Shown here: piece after piece, positions 8,605 to 18,637 of the stretch
How the letters are laid out: each line of letters begins with the position of its first letter
Numbering within the stretch: position 1 is the stretch's first letter
NCBI GenBank assembly: GCA_017407125.1
Contig: JAFQXE010000026.1
Coordinates: 1-64,000, forward strand
Length of the DNA: 64,000 nt
Reading direction: 5' to 3'
Source: Thermoguttaceae bacterium
GTDB taxonomy: Bacteria > Planctomycetota > Planctomycetia > Pirellulales > Thermoguttaceae
Program-made: the position numbers and the translations under genes
The notes under the pieces: generated by a model
What the model saw: only the letters and a program-made list of their open reading frames with translations
Databases searched by the model: none
What the model was told of the DNA's origin: nothing

Positions 8605-9732
8605 CTATTTTTTAAACAGCGCGGCAAGGGTTGCCAAAAAGCCTTTACGGCCGTTTGAAACGTTGACGTCTTCAATATCTGCCAATTTGCGAAGGAGTTC
8701 TTCGTGCTCTTTGGTGAGTTTTTTCGGGACGTCAATATAAACCTGAGCCAACAAATCGCCAACCCGATGGGAACGCAGTTCCGGCATTCCCTTTCCTTTA
8801 AGCCGAAAGACTTCTCCTGTTGGCGTTCCAGCTGGAATTTCAAACGGTTCCGTGCCGTCCAAAGTGGGAATGTCGATTTTAGCGCCCAAAGCCGCCTGAG
8901 CGTAGCTGATGGGAACGCGGCAAACGAGGTTGTTTCCGTCGCGTGTGAAAATCGGATGTTCCGCAATCTGGATGCTGACGTAGCAGTCTCCGTTAGGACC
9001 GCCGTTGGGGCTGGGTTCGCCTTCGCCCTGAATTCTCATTTGGGTGGAATTGTCGATACCCGCCGGGATTTCAATTTCGCGTTCAACTGTCGTTTCCGTC
9101 AGTCCGCTGCCGCGGCAGTCCGGACACGGGTCTTTGATAATCTTGCCCATTCCGTGACATCTTGGGCAGACGCTTTGGACGGAGAAAAATCCCTGCGACT
9201 GAACGATCTGTCCGCGACCGTTGCAGTACGGGCACGTTTCCGGTTCCGATCCGGCTTTTGCGCCTGTTCCGGAACAGGTTTTGCAATGTTCGTGTCGTTT
9301 GAATGAAACCGTCTTTTTGACGCCCGTCGCCGCCTCTTTGAGCGTCAGCTTGACAAAACAGCGAACGTCGCCGCCTCGGCGCGGTCGTTGACGTCCACCG
9401 CTGCGTTCGCCGCCAAACATGTCGCCGAATCCAAATATGTCGCCAAACGCAGCCCTGAATATATCGTTGACGTCGTGGAACTGAGCGCCGCCGCCCATGC
9501 CTGCGTCCATGCCAGCGTGACCGTACTGGTCGTATCGAGCGCGCTTTTCCGCGTCGTGTAACACATCGTACGCTTCCGAAGCCTCTTTGAACTTGGCTTC
9601 CGCTTCTTTGTCGCCAGGGTTTCGGTCCGGGTGATACTGCATCGCCAGCTTACGATACGCAGCTGAAATCGCCGCCTGATCCGCGTTTTTGTCTACGCCC
9701 AGAACTTCGTAATAATCGCGTTTGGTCGCCAT
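8605..9732 (-). CDS. dnaJ: Chaperone DnaJ (Hsp40)
   Basis: A 375-residue type I DnaJ that delivers unfolded proteins to DnaK and stimulates its ATPase. The J-domain spans about 1-70 with the HPD motif at 34-36. A Gly/Phe-rich linker follows, with FGDIFGFGDMFGG at about 96-108. The zinc domain has four CxxC pairs (C150/C153, C167/C170, C189/C192, C203/C206), then the substrate-binding C-terminal domain. It is full length and nothing is missing. It sits between groEL and grpE, so the two chaperone systems share one strand; a 256-bp gap holding repeat D1 separates it from groEL, so a separate promoter is possible. Confidence 0.97.
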   Translation of the reverse strand: MATKRDYYEVLGVDKNADQAAISAAYRKLAMQYHPDRNPGDKEAEAKFKEASEAYDVLHDAEKRARYDQYGHAGMDAGMGGGAQFHDVNDIFRAAFGDIFGFGDMFGGERSGGRQRPRRGGDVRCFVKLTLKEAATGVKKTVSFKRHEHCKTCSGTGAKAGSEPETCPYCNGRGQIVQSQGFFSVQSVCPRCHGMGKIIKDPCPDCRGSGLTETTVEREIEIPAGIDNSTQMRIQGEGEPSPNGGPNGDCYVSIQIAEHPIFTRDGNNLVCRVPISYAQAALGAKIDIPTLDGTEPFEIPAGTPTGEVFRLKGKGMPELRSHRVGDLLAQVYIDVPKKLTKEHEELLRKLADIEDVNVSNGRKGFLATLAALFKK

Positions 9733-9870
9733 ACCTGTAATTGCGTTGAATGGTTTGTTATCATAAATTCAACCCGTTACAATCTAACCGATGGAATTGG
9801 CGGCTGGAATATAACGGGCTGAACGGATTCGCAACCGCCCATTCAGGAGACAATGAGCGGTTATTTTATA

Positions 9871-9985
9871 GCTTTTAGCTCCTAGCCCCTAGCTTCTAGC
9901 TTTTCCTGTTAGTTTCAGGCTTTAAAACTATCAGCTCAGAACAACGAATATTCAAGCTAATAGCTAGCAGCTAACAGCTAGTGGC
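9871..9985. repeat. Family D heptad hairpin, copy 1
   Basis: The left arm is an imperfect tandem of a 7-bp word (TAGCTCC, TAGCCCC, TAGCTTC). The right arm is built from related words in inverse sense (AGCTAATAGCTAGCAGCTAA). Similar 115-bp copies are at 43319-43435 and 62545-62660. It occupies most of the gap between groEL and dnaJ. Confidence 0.7.
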
Positions 9986-9988
9986 TTT

Positions 9989-11602
9989 TTATCGTACGCT
10001 GTCGGAAATCTGATCTTCCTTCTTTTTGGGCAGATCCGTAACCATCGTTTCCGTCGTGAGCATCAAACCGGCGATGGACGCGGCGTTTTCCAGCGAGCAG
10101 CGGACGACTTTCAGCGGGTCGATAATGCCGGCTTTGTACATGTCGACAAACTCGTCAGTCGCGGCATTGTAGCCCATCGAGCCTTCCTGTTCAGCAACCA
10201 TGTCCGCGATAACGGCGCCATCTTTTCCGCAGTTGGCGGCAATCTGTTCCAGCGGTTTGGAAAGGATGTTGGCGATGATGTCAACGCCGATCTTTTCGTC
10301 TCCGCGAGCGGCAGAACGAGCCTTGAGGACAGCGTCTTTGCAGCGAATCAGAGCGGTTCCGCCGCCGGGCAGGATGCCTTCTTCCGCCGCAGCGCGAGTG
10401 GCGTGCAGAGCGTCGTCAACGCGGTCTTTCTTCTGTTTCATTTCCGCTTCGGTGTTGGCGCCGACTTTGATCACGGCAACGCCGCCGGACAGCTTCGCCA
10501 AGCGTTCCTGGTACTTTTCTCTGTCGTAGTTGCTGTCGGTGTGTTCGATCATTTCGCGGAGCTGGTCGATTCGTTTCTTAACGTCGGCTTTCTTTCCGGC
10601 TCCGCCAATCATGGTAATCGAATCTTTGGTAATCGTCGCCTGCTTAACGCTTCCGAGCATTTCCAGTGTGACGTTTTCCAGCTTGACGCCCAGGTCTTCG
10701 GAAATGACGGTTCCGCCGGTCATGATGCCGATGTCCTGCAGCATCGCCTTGCGGCGATCGCCGAATCCCGGAGCCTTAACGGCGCAGACGTTGAGAATGC
10801 CCTTCAAGCGGTTGACGACCAGCGCCGTGAGCGCTTCGCCGTCGATGTCTTCTGCGATAATCAACAGCGGTTTGCCGGAAGAGACGACCTTTTCCAGCAG
10901 CGGGAGCATGTCGCGCAGGTTGCTGATCTTCTTTTCGTGAAGCAGAACCATGGCGTTTTCCATCTCGCACGCCATCGTATCCGGATTGGTGATGAAGTAC
11001 GGAGAAAGGAATCCCTTGTCGAACTGCATGCCCTCGACGATTTCGTAGAACGTTTCAGCCGTCTTGCTCTCTTCGAGAGTAATAACGCCGTCGTTGCCGA
11101 CCTTTTCCATCGCTTCAGCCAGCAGGTTGCCGATTTCGCGGTCGTTGTTGGCGGAAATGGTTCCGACGTTGGCGATTTCTTCTTTCTTTGTTACTTTCTT
11201 TCCGATGCTGTACAGATAATCGACAGCCGCCTGAACGGCTTTGTCGATGCCGCGGCGAATAGCGGTCGGGTTGCTGCCAGCCGCGATGTTGCGAAGCCCT
11301 TCCTTGAAAATGGCGCGGGCAAGAATCGTCGCGGTCGTTGTGCCGTCGCCAGCCAGATCGGCTGTCTTCTGCGCGACTTCGTTGACCAGTTTGGCGCCCA
11401 TGTTTTCAAAGGGATCTTCCAGTTCAATTTCTTTGGCGACGGTAATGCCGTCTTTTGTTACCTGCGGTCCGCCGTAGGATTTGTTCATAATGACGTTGCG
11501 GCCGGTCGGTCCCATTGTAACGGCGACCGTGTCAGCCAGTTGTTCAACCCCGCGAAGCATCGCCTGACGGGCTTTATCGTCAAAAAGCAGTTGTTTAGCC
11601 AT
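9989..11602 (-). CDS. groL: Chaperonin GroEL, second copy without a GGM tail
   Basis: A 537-residue 60-kDa chaperonin subunit that forms the ATP-driven folding ring. The ATP-binding segments [13 protein letters not shown] and [15 protein letters not shown] are intact, as is the GGGTALIRC segment. It differs from the other groEL (12121-13773) across the apical domain. It ends in [14 protein letters not shown], lacking the Gly/Met-rich C-terminal tail that lines the cavity in typical GroEL. AGGA precedes the ATG. It lies 101 bp downstream of groES. Such a divergent copy may handle a restricted client set; this is inference. Confidence 0.96.
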   Translation of the reverse strand: MAKQLLFDDKARQAMLRGVEQLADTVAVTMGPTGRNVIMNKSYGGPQVTKDGITVAKEIELEDPFENMGAKLVNEVAQKTADLAGDGTTTATILARAIFKEGLRNIAAGSNPTAIRRGIDKAVQAAVDYLYSIGKKVTKKEEIANVGTISANNDREIGNLLAEAMEKVGNDGVITLEESKTAETFYEIVEGMQFDKGFLSPYFITNPDTMACEMENAMVLLHEKKISNLRDMLPLLEKVVSSGKPLLIIAEDIDGEALTALVVNRLKGILNVCAVKAPGFGDRRKAMLQDIGIMTGGTVISEDLGVKLENVTLEMLGSVKQATITKDSITMIGGAGKKADVKKRIDQLREMIEHTDSNYDREKYQERLAKLSGGVAVIKVGANTEAEMKQKKDRVDDALHATRAAAEEGILPGGGTALIRCKDAVLKARSAARGDEKIGVDIIANILSKPLEQIAANCGKDGAVIADMVAEQEGSMGYNAATDEFVDMYKAGIIDPLKVVRCSLENAASIAGLMLTTETMVTDLPKKKEDQISDSVR

Positions 11603-11703
11603 TGTTTGTATTCCTGTTGATTATGAATGCTGAATTGATTTGACAAGCGCTCCAGCCAACGGAACGGTTTGAGTCACGCCCCGCCGACGCTGTAACGTTA
11701 TGA

Positions 11704-12003
11704 CTATTTAATCGCCTTGGCGAGGATGTCTTCTTCGCGGAGGATTTTGACGTCCTTTCCGTCAACGGTGATGTCGTTTCCGGCGTACTTGCCGTAAATG
11801 ACTTCGTCGCCAACGGCAACGGACAGTTCAGCGCGAGTTCCGTCTTCGAGCAGTTTGCCCGGGCCAACGGCGACAACGGTTCCACGCTGCTGCTTTTCTT
11901 TGGCGTTGTCCGGCAGAACGATGCCGCCAGCGGTAACGGATTCAGCTTCTTTCGGTTCGACAACGACGCGATCTTCCAACGGTTTCAAGCAAAACTTAGC
12001 CAT
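11704..12003 (-). CDS. groS: Co-chaperonin GroES
   Basis: A 99-residue 10-kDa co-chaperonin that caps the GroEL ring. It starts [20 protein letters not shown], a standard GroES N-terminus. The mobile loop region [17 protein letters not shown] follows, and the protein ends with the [12 protein letters not shown] strand. AGGAG precedes the ATG. It is sandwiched between two groEL genes on the same strand, 117 bp after one and 101 bp before the other, so one mRNA may supply both rings. Confidence 0.96.
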   Translation of the reverse strand: MAKFCLKPLEDRVVVEPKEAESVTAGGIVLPDNAKEKQQRGTVVAVGPGKLLEDGTRAELSVAVGDEVIYGKYAGNDITVDGKDVKILREEDILAKAIK

Positions 12004-12051
12004 TATATTGTATCTCCTGATTGTATTGTTGATTATGAACGAAAAAATAAG

Positions 12052-12119
12052 TTGTTAGTGGTAAGTGGTAAGGGCGCTTTGCGTACTAACAACTTACCAC
12101 TTAAAACTTACCACTCTAT
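12052..12119. repeat. Heptad inverted repeat between groEL and groES
   Basis: GTTAGTGGTAAGTGGTAAG at the left end and CTTACCACTTAAAACTTACC at the right end form a hairpin. Each arm contains the 7-bp word TGGTAAG or its complement two or more times. It is another family with the same design as D and E. Confidence 0.6.
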
Positions 12120-12120
12120 A

Positions 12121-13773
12121 TTACATCATGCCAGGCATTCCGCCCATGCCGCCCATTCCGGGTGCGCTGCCAGCCGGAGCTGCGGGTTCTTCCTTCGGAA
12201 TGATGGTAATGGAGCAACTGGTCGTGAGCAACAAACCTGCAACGGACGCAGCGTTGATCAAAGCGGTTTGAACGACTTTGACCGGGTCAATGACGCCAGC
12301 GTCGATGAGGTTGCAGTACGTGTCTTTATCTGCATCGTAGCCTTCGGCGAAATTCTTCATGCGAAGGACGCGGTTGACGACGATTCCGCCGTCAATGCCG
12401 GCGTTGTCTGCAATGGCGCGAGTAGGCGCGGACAAGGCGCGTTTGAGAATCTGAGCGCCCAGAGCTTCGTCGCCCTTGAGTTTGAGGGAATCGACCGCCG
12501 ACGCGCAGCGCAGCAACGCGGTTCCGCCGCCGGGAACGATGCCCTTGTCCAACGCAGCGGCTGTGGCAGCCTTGGCGTCGTCAAGGAGGAACTTGCGTTC
12601 TTTCATTTCGGTTTCGGTCGTCGCGCCGACTTTAATCTGAGCGACGCCGCCTGCCAGTTTCGCCAGACGTTCCTGCAGCTTTTCGCGGTCGTAGTCGGAG
12701 GTCGTCTTGTCGATTTCAGCGCGAATCTGTTCGGCTCTGCCCGCAATAGCGTCTTTGGCGCCCGCGCCGTCAACGATGGTCGTTTTGTCGGACGCGATAA
12801 TAATCTTTTTGCATTTGCCCAGGTCGGAAATCTGAACCGATTCCAGCTTGACGCCCAGGTCTTTGAAAATTGCGTTGCCGCCGGTGAGAATGGCAATGTC
12901 GCCCAGCATCGCCTTGCGGCGATCGCCGTATCCCGGAGCCTTGACAGCTGCGACGTTAAGAATGCCGCGCATCTTGTTGACAACCAGCGTCGCCAGCGCG
13001 TCGCCTTCGATGTCTTCCGCAATGATTACCAGCGGCTTGCCGGACTTGCTGACAGCTTCCAGAATCGGAACCAGAGCCTTGACGTTGGAAATCTTTTCCT
13101 CGTAGATGAGAATGAGCGGGTTGTCGAATTCAACCAGCTGTTTTTCTTCGTTGTTGACGAAATGGGGAGAAAGGTATCCGCGGTCGAACTGCATGCCTTC
13201 GACGACGTCAACGACGGTTTCAAATCCCTTGCCCTCTTCGACGGTGATAACGCCGTTTTTGCCAACCTTGAGGAAGGCTTCAGCCAGAATCGCGCCGATA
13301 GCCGGGTCGTTGTTCCCCGCCAAAGAAGCGACTTGCGAGATTTCCTTTTTGCTCTTTTCGTCGATCTTTTTGGCGTTGGCTTCGATTTCAGCCGCGACAG
13401 CGTCCGCCGCCTTGGAAATGCCGCGAGCCAAGGACATCGGGTCTGCTCCTGCGACAACGTTTTTTAAGCCCTCTGTATAAATCGCTTCCGCCAGAACGGT
13501 AGCCGTTGTCGTGCCGTCGCCGGCGACGTCGTTTGTTTTAGACGCGGCTTCTTTAACCAGCTGCGCGCCGAGGTTTTCTTCCGGATCTTCCAGTTCAATA
13601 TCTTTGGCGACCGTTACGCCGTCTTTGGTTACTTTCGGGGAACCCCAGCCTTTATCCAATACGACGTTTCGACCACGCGGTCCGAGTGTGCTTTTAACCG
13701 CGCGAGCCAGTTTCTGAACGCCCGCCAATATCGGCTGACGAGCCTTGTCATCAAAAGCCATCTGTTTTGCCAC
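12121..13773 (-). CDS. groL: Chaperonin GroEL, canonical copy
   Basis: A 550-residue chaperonin with the full ATP-binding signature ([32 protein letters not shown]), an intact apical domain and the classical tail [10 protein letters not shown]. The start codon is GTG at 13773-13771, with AAGGAGG 7 bp upstream, so it begins (fM)[10 protein letters not shown]. It is the first gene of the groEL-groES-groEL set. No CIRCE-like inverted repeat was found in the 250 bp upstream, so HrcA control is not visible. The Gly/Met tail and usual sequence suggest this is the housekeeping chaperonin. Confidence 0.97.
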   Translation of the reverse strand: MAKQMAFDDKARQPILAGVQKLARAVKSTLGPRGRNVVLDKGWGSPKVTKDGVTVAKDIELEDPEENLGAQLVKEAASKTNDVAGDGTTTATVLAEAIYTEGLKNVVAGADPMSLARGISKAADAVAAEIEANAKKIDEKSKKEISQVASLAGNNDPAIGAILAEAFLKVGKNGVITVEEGKGFETVVDVVEGMQFDRGYLSPHFVNNEEKQLVEFDNPLILIYEEKISNVKALVPILEAVSKSGKPLVIIAEDIEGDALATLVVNKMRGILNVAAVKAPGYGDRRKAMLGDIAILTGGNAIFKDLGVKLESVQISDLGKCKKIIIASDKTTIVDGAGAKDAIAGRAEQIRAEIDKTTSDYDREKLQERLAKLAGGVAQIKVGATTETEMKERKFLLDDAKAATAAALDKGIVPGGGTALLRCASAVDSLKLKGDEALGAQILKRALSAPTRAIADNAGIDGGIVVNRVLRMKNFAEGYDADKDTYCNLIDAGVIDPVKVVQTALINAASVAGLLLTTSCSITIIPKEEPAAPAGSAPGMGGMGGMPGMM

Positions 13774-14063
13774 AGCGCTTCCTCCTTAAATGCTTGAATT
13801 TTGATTTATGATTTGCCGATCGTTTGCGACTTTATTAATTACTGTCTGCGCCGCAAACGTCGACGCCCATTACAAATTTGACAAATTAAACAATGTCCCT
13901 CTACAAGTGCAATTTCTATGCCAAACGTCAAAATCAGCCAAAACGGGGACGTCAGAGCATTAATCTGCGCTGTATAGGTAAATTGGAATAAGGAAATAAT
14001 ATTTGAATTATATATTACAGGACAATATATCTAATTTTATGCCAATTTGGCAGAGTCGAGTCA

Positions 14064-14100
14064 ATTAGCAATTTTCAATTAGCAATTTGCAATTACGCAA
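14064..14100. repeat. Family E heptad tract, copy 1
   Basis: AATTAGCAATTTTCAATTAGC continues as an imperfect tandem of 7-bp words and ends AATTACGCAAAGCG. The same tract with the same ACGCAAAGCG-type end is at 23790-23830 and 36811-36851. Confidence 0.55.
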
Positions 14101-14130
14101 AGCGATACTCTCGAGATTGCGCTTGCGATA

Positions 14131-14176
14131 CGGAGGGTCGACGTCCTCGTCGACCGCAGGCGTCCTCGCCTGCCAA
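14131..14176. repeat. Family H palindrome, copy 1
   Basis: A 46-bp block beginning CGGAGGGTCGACGTCCTCG and ending in GCCTGCCAA is repeated exactly at 56126-56171. Inside it GGTCGACG/CGTCGACC and GGCAGGCG-type pairs form two small hairpins. Confidence 0.7.
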
Positions 14177-14196
14177 AGGTTCAATGCCCTAGGATT

Positions 14197-14289
14197 CTTC
14201 TGGGATAGCTCTGGGAGAGGCTGGGAAAGGTTTAAGTCTTCCCAGCAATTCCCAGGAGCCTCCCAGAAAACTCCCAGAATCCTCCCAGC
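14197..14289. repeat. Family F CTGGGA hairpin, copy 1
   Basis: The word CTGGGA recurs every 10-11 bp in the left arm, and its complement TCCCAG does so in the right arm, with GGTTTAAGTC in the centre. An inverted relative is at 23894-23995. Together with E1 and H1 it fills most of the 745-bp gap 13774-14519, which holds no other gene that I can see. Confidence 0.7.
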
Positions 14290-14519
14290 TTTTTTGCGGA
14301 GATATAAAGCGGTAAGGAGCGCAGTTGCATCTCCCCTATTTTAACAACAAATTTTGTTCTTTTTTTCAAAAAATTTTCGTGAAGTTCTTCATAATCTCCA
14401 AATCTAATGTATAATATATTAATTGTAGAAGTATAATTATCGCTTTTGCGGCGGACTCGTTCTGCTGCAAAAGTTACATATAAAACCGTTATCCAGTTTT
14501 ACCCAATGGAGTAAAATCA

Positions 14520-17500
14520 ATGGCTAATACCCAAATGCGTTCGTTCATCTATTCCCTGTTTGCTATAATCGCGATTCTTTGCGTTTCCAATGTCGCGCAG
14601 GCGGATTTGGTTACCTACTGGACGTTCAACGAAGGAACCTTTTCAGATTCCTCTGGAAATGGCTATACGGGTTCATCGGGAGGTACGGCTCCAACAATTC
14701 AAAATGATGGGATTGCAGGAAAGACGTTTTATGGCAATGCCAATGGAAAGTATAACATCAACATTTCCACAGCCAATGTCAACTTGAACAACTTTTCAGT
14801 TTCTTTTTGGGGCAAACAGACTGGCGCCAACTGGAAAGACTACATCTCTTTGTATTCTGCGAGTAACGGCGATAACGATTTTCAAAGAGCAAATAACACC
14901 CTGACCATATACAATACTCCATGGGGAACGTTCAATGGAAGCGCCAATGTTTCGTCCGGTTTTCATCACTTTGTATTTACCTCGGATTCTGAAAACGGCG
15001 TTGCAAAACTGTATATTGACAACGTTCTGCAAACTTCAATAAACAAGTCAGACATTAATGAAATAATCCAATACATAACTATCGGCGGCAATTTTAACAG
15101 TGGCGGGCGCAATGGAACAGCTACCGTGGACGAAATCCAGTTTTACAATCAGCCGCTGACGACAGATCAAATTTCTTATATTTACAATAATCCAAAGCTG
15201 TATAGCGCGACCGCTTATCAGCGCAACGTAACAGCGAACGGGAACTGGTCTGACGCCGACTGGAACGCCAACGGACAAACAGGTCAGGCGTTTGCGAATT
15301 CCTCTGCGGTGCAGTTAGACGCGACAAATTCCCCAACGCTGACTGTTGATCAAAACGTTACCGTCAACTCGATTGATTTCAACGGTTCCATGACCGTAGA
15401 CGGTTCCAATACGATTACTCTCAACGGCGAAAAGCGAATTACCGTTGCAAACGCCGCTGATACAGCAACAATCAGCGCTCCGATTACAGCTCAGTATGAC
15501 AACAGCATAACCAAGACCGGCGCGGGAACGCTGAAACTCTCTGGAACCAATACGCATACCGGCGGGACTACGGTTACCGGCGGAACGCTGGCAGTTACAT
15601 CAGTCAACGCGTTGGGATCGGGCGACGTTACTCTCAACGGCGGAACGCTCAACACGACGGGCGTAGCCAGCGGCTCGACGTTTGCAAACGGCATCGCAGT
15701 CGGCGAAAACGGCGGGACGGTTACAGCTGCTAATGGAACAGACTTGTCAGGAGCGTACACGAAGTTCGGTTCCCTTTCTGGATCCGGCGCTTTGACAACC
15801 AACGGCTGGGTTCAGTTTAACGGGACGGGTGGATATAACGGACATCTTACTGTCAACAGCGGATACACTCAAATCAATCCCAACTCCGTCGGCGTGATTG
15901 ACCTGACGATTAATTCCGGCGCGCATTTCAGCCTTCTTAACGCTGGAACGCTGCAGATCGGCAAGCTCAATTCTACCGCCGACGTCGAATTTGTCGGCTC
16001 TCAATCCGGCAACGCATACACGATTGAAATCGGCGTTGGAACGACCAGTACTGACACAGCCGCCTTTGCCGGATATATTCATGGCCCAACTGGCAATACC
16101 AAAAAAATAACTATCAAAAAAGTCGGCGCTGGTACGCAAACGTTTAACCGAAATGGATATGGTTTTGCTTCGCCTGACGGCACAATTAAAGAAGTGATTG
16201 TCGAAGGCGGAACAATGATTCTCAATGGTAACCATACCGCTTATTCTGCCAGCAGTACAACTGGTTTTTGGGGATCTGCTCCAATTACTGTCAAGTCGGG
16301 AGCAACTCTTATTTATGAACACATCTGGAATACGTCTATGAACACGATGCTGACTGTCAACGGCGGGACGTTGACTTTGAATGCAGCGCAGTATCAAAAT
16401 AAACTCACCTTAAATTCCGCAACGGTTAACGGAAACTCAAATGGAGAACTTCGTGTGGGTTACCAAGGAGCTGGAGCTTGGACAGTTACCGGTGGAACGT
16501 CAACAATTTACAATAATGTTATAACAGTTAAATCTGGAAGCTATACAACGTTTACAATCAACATTGCAGACGGCGCGACGCTGGATATTAAAAAGAATAT
16601 TGTCGGACTTGCTGACGCTGCCACATATAAGGGAACTAATCTGATCGTTAACGGCGCCGGAACGCCCGGATCGCAGGGAGCGGGAACAATCAAATTTAAC
16701 CCCGCTAAAAACGTTATTATGAAGGATATGGGAACATTTTCTTTCAATAACGTTCTGGTTGAAATAGCGGGCGATGCCAGCTGGTTAGCTAATGGGTACT
16801 TTAACACATCGGCTGTTACATTGACAAATTCAACGATGACGACCAGCACAGAACATACGACTAACAATACAAATTTTACGCTTAACAAAAGCGTTTTGAA
16901 ATTTGATGGAATCGAAAAATCGTACATTAAACAAATTACGTTGAAAAATGGATCGTCAATCCAAGGAACTACTGCTTCTTCAGCTTTACGCACGGGTCAT
17001 CAGTGGAACTCTCAGTTTATTACTGCGTACGATTCAGGTAACGAAAACGTAATGAATACAATTTACACTGACATCGGAATGTATGATGATAATAACAGCA
17101 ACTGTACGATTACATTTAACATTGCAGACAAAGCGCCGTTAACTGTAAAAGGAAGTATTCATAAAACATCCGACAGCGTTAAGTGTAATTCAATTGTTAA
17201 AACTGGCGCTGGCGTCTTGACGCTGGAATCGGTAAACATTATTGATAAGCCCGTAACCATTTCTGAAGGTAAACTGGTTCTCTCCGAAAACGGGACGCTG
17301 GGAACCAGCGCCGTTACAAACAACGCGACGCTGGAATTCGATTACACGACGGACAAAGATTTCGCCAACGCCATTTCCGGTACGGGAACCGTTATCAAGA
17401 GCGGGTCTGGAACGCTGACCCTGACGCAAGCTCCCGGATATACTGGCGCGACAACGGTTGAGTCGGGAACGCTGGCGCTGTCCGTCGGCGGAACGCTGTA

Positions 17501-18446
17501 CAATCTTTCCGGCGCGGGCGACGTCAATTACGGCGCAAACGCTCTGACGCTGAGTAACTCCGCCGCCACGACTTTTTCCGGCGACATTCTCGGGTCTGGC
17601 GCGTTTACCAAGACGGGAACTGGAACGCTGACGCTGTCTCAGGCGCCCGAGTATACGGGGGCAACTTCAGTTCAACAGGGAACGCTGGCGCTGGCTGACG
17701 GCGGGACGCTGTACAATCTTTCCGGCGGAAGTCTGGACGCGAACGGAAACGTTACTACGTTTATCACTCTTCCCGAGGATAAAGATTTGCTTCTCAGCAA
17801 CAGCGTAACGAGCAAGTTCATCGGGTCAATTACCGCAAAAACTATTACAAAGGACGGCGACGGCACGATGCAGATCTACACCGGCGCCAACGGGCAGGTT
17901 GACGCTCAAAGCCTGGTCGTTTCCTCCGGTCGTATGGACTTCAAAGGCTACATGACTCACAGCATCACGGTTGACGCCAACGCGGTATTCTCTCCCGGCA
18001 ACTCCATCGGCGAGGCAACTTATGGCGGAGGATATATCCTAAACGAAGGCGCGACTCTGCTGATGGAAATTGGCGGTCCGAATGTTGAGAACAACGACAG
18101 CTTATATAATACAACCGATGACGGAACGCTTACGATAGACGGTTTGATTTATCTGGTATTATCAGACAACAGTTCCTTAAAGGGCGGCGACGAGTTCGTA
18201 GCGGTCTTGTCAGGAAGCAATAGCGGAGAAGCCGGGTTTGCAGACAGCTTGCTTAGTCATGTTCGTTCGTACTATTTCACGAACTTGGAATACGTACAGC
18301 TGAACGACGCCGATAAGTACGGCGAATATAACGGCAAGTACGCCATTAGAGGCATACTCGACGCCAACGCCGTTCCAGAACCGTCGACCTGGGCGCTGCT
18401 GATTCTCGGCGCGGCGGGCTTGCTGTTCTGGCGAAAACGAAAGTAA
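14520..18446 (+). CDS. Large PEP-CTERM surface protein with autotransporter-type beta repeats and LamG-like domain
   Basis: A 1308-residue exported protein. A signal peptide (residues 1-28, ending NVAQA) leads into a concanavalin/LamG-like domain (about 29-225, starting LVTYWTFNEGTFSDSSGNG). A long Gly/Thr/Asn-rich region of autotransporter-associated beta-strand repeats follows, recognisable as ITKTGAGTLKLSGTNTHTGG and GTLTLSQAPEYTGAT units. It ends in a PEP-CTERM sorting signal: VPEPSTWALL, a hydrophobic stretch and the basic tail WRKRK. The tag is known to direct sorting by exosortase in polysaccharide-producing bacteria. GGAG precedes the ATG, and TATAAT lies near 14410. Its last 200 residues match the protein at 31593-34460. 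The ligand is unknown. Confidence 0.88.
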   Translation: MANTQMRSFIYSLFAIIAILCVSNVAQADLVTYWTFNEGTFSDSSGNGYTGSSGGTAPTIQNDGIAGKTFYGNANGKYNINISTANVNLNNFSVSFWGKQTGANWKDYISLYSASNGDNDFQRANNTLTIYNTPWGTFNGSANVSSGFHHFVFTSDSENGVAKLYIDNVLQTSINKSDINEIIQYITIGGNFNSGGRNGTATVDEIQFYNQPLTTDQISYIYNNPKLYSATAYQRNVTANGNWSDADWNANGQTGQAFANSSAVQLDATNSPTLTVDQNVTVNSIDFNGSMTVDGSNTITLNGEKRITVANAADTATISAPITAQYDNSITKTGAGTLKLSGTNTHTGGTTVTGGTLAVTSVNALGSGDVTLNGGTLNTTGVASGSTFANGIAVGENGGTVTAANGTDLSGAYTKFGSLSGSGALTTNGWVQFNGTGGYNGHLTVNSGYTQINPNSVGVIDLTINSGAHFSLLNAGTLQIGKLNSTADVEFVGSQSGNAYTIEIGVGTTSTDTAAFAGYIHGPTGNTKKITIKKVGAGTQTFNRNGYGFASPDGTIKEVIVEGGTMILNGNHTAYSASSTTGFWGSAPITVKSGATLIYEHIWNTSMNTMLTVNGGTLTLNAAQYQNKLTLNSATVNGNSNGELRVGYQGAGAWTVTGGTSTIYNNVITVKSGSYTTFTINIADGATLDIKKNIVGLADAATYKGTNLIVNGAGTPGSQGAGTIKFNPAKNVIMKDMGTFSFNNVLVEIAGDASWLANGYFNTSAVTLTNSTMTTSTEHTTNNTNFTLNKSVLKFDGIEKSYIKQITLKNGSSIQGTTASSALRTGHQWNSQFITAYDSGNENVMNTIYTDIGMYDDNNSNCTITFNIADKAPLTVKGSIHKTSDSVKCNSIVKTGAGVLTLESVNIIDKPVTISEGKLVLSENGTLGTSAVTNNATLEFDYTTDKDFANAISGTGTVIKSGSGTLTLTQAPGYTGATTVESGTLALSVGGTLYNLSGAGDVNYGANALTLSNSAATTFSGDILGSGAFTKTGTGTLTLSQAPEYTGATSVQQGTLALADGGTLYNLSGGSLDANGNVTTFITLPEDKDLLLSNSVTSKFIGSITAKTITKDGDGTMQIYTGANGQVDAQSLVVSSGRMDFKGYMTHSITVDANAVFSPGNSIGEATYGGGYILNEGATLLMEIGGPNVENNDSLYNTTDDGTLTIDGLIYLVLSDNSSLKGGDEFVAVLSGSNSGEAGFADSLLSHVRSYYFTNLEYVQLNDADKYGEYNGKYAIRGILDANAVPEPSTWALLILGAAGLLFWRKRK

Positions 18447-18455
18447 TGAGGCTAG

Positions 18456-18517
18456 CCACGGGTGTAAACCCGTGGGTGTGAGCGAAGCGAACGTAGTGCG
18501 ACGGCTTGCCGTCGCAC
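18456..18517. repeat. Two palindromes after the PEP-CTERM gene
   Basis: CCACGGGT/ACCCGTGG (18456-18475) and GTGCGACGGC/GCCGTCGCAC (18496-18517, perfect 10-bp stem) follow the stop codon. The first belongs to the same CCACGGGT type as the hairpins at 29489-29580. There is no T-tract, so they are repeat elements rather than clear terminators. Confidence 0.6.
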
Positions 18518-18637
18518 TTCAGATTTCCCCCCTGCCCCGTCTTGCAATTCATTTTTCTTTCTTGTACAATATCTCTATATCGGCAGGATTGTTCGCGCCT
18601 GCTGGGTTGTTCATTTTTAAAATTGTCAGAATTTATC

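Noticed and set aside
10403..13467. Long + strand frames opposite the groEL genes (10403-11620 and 12052-13467)
   Set aside because: They lie wholly antisense to well-conserved chaperonins and have compositionally odd residues; shadow frames.
13774..14060. CIRCE element (HrcA operator) upstream of groEL
   Set aside because: No TTAGCACTC-type inverted repeat with 9-bp spacing was found.
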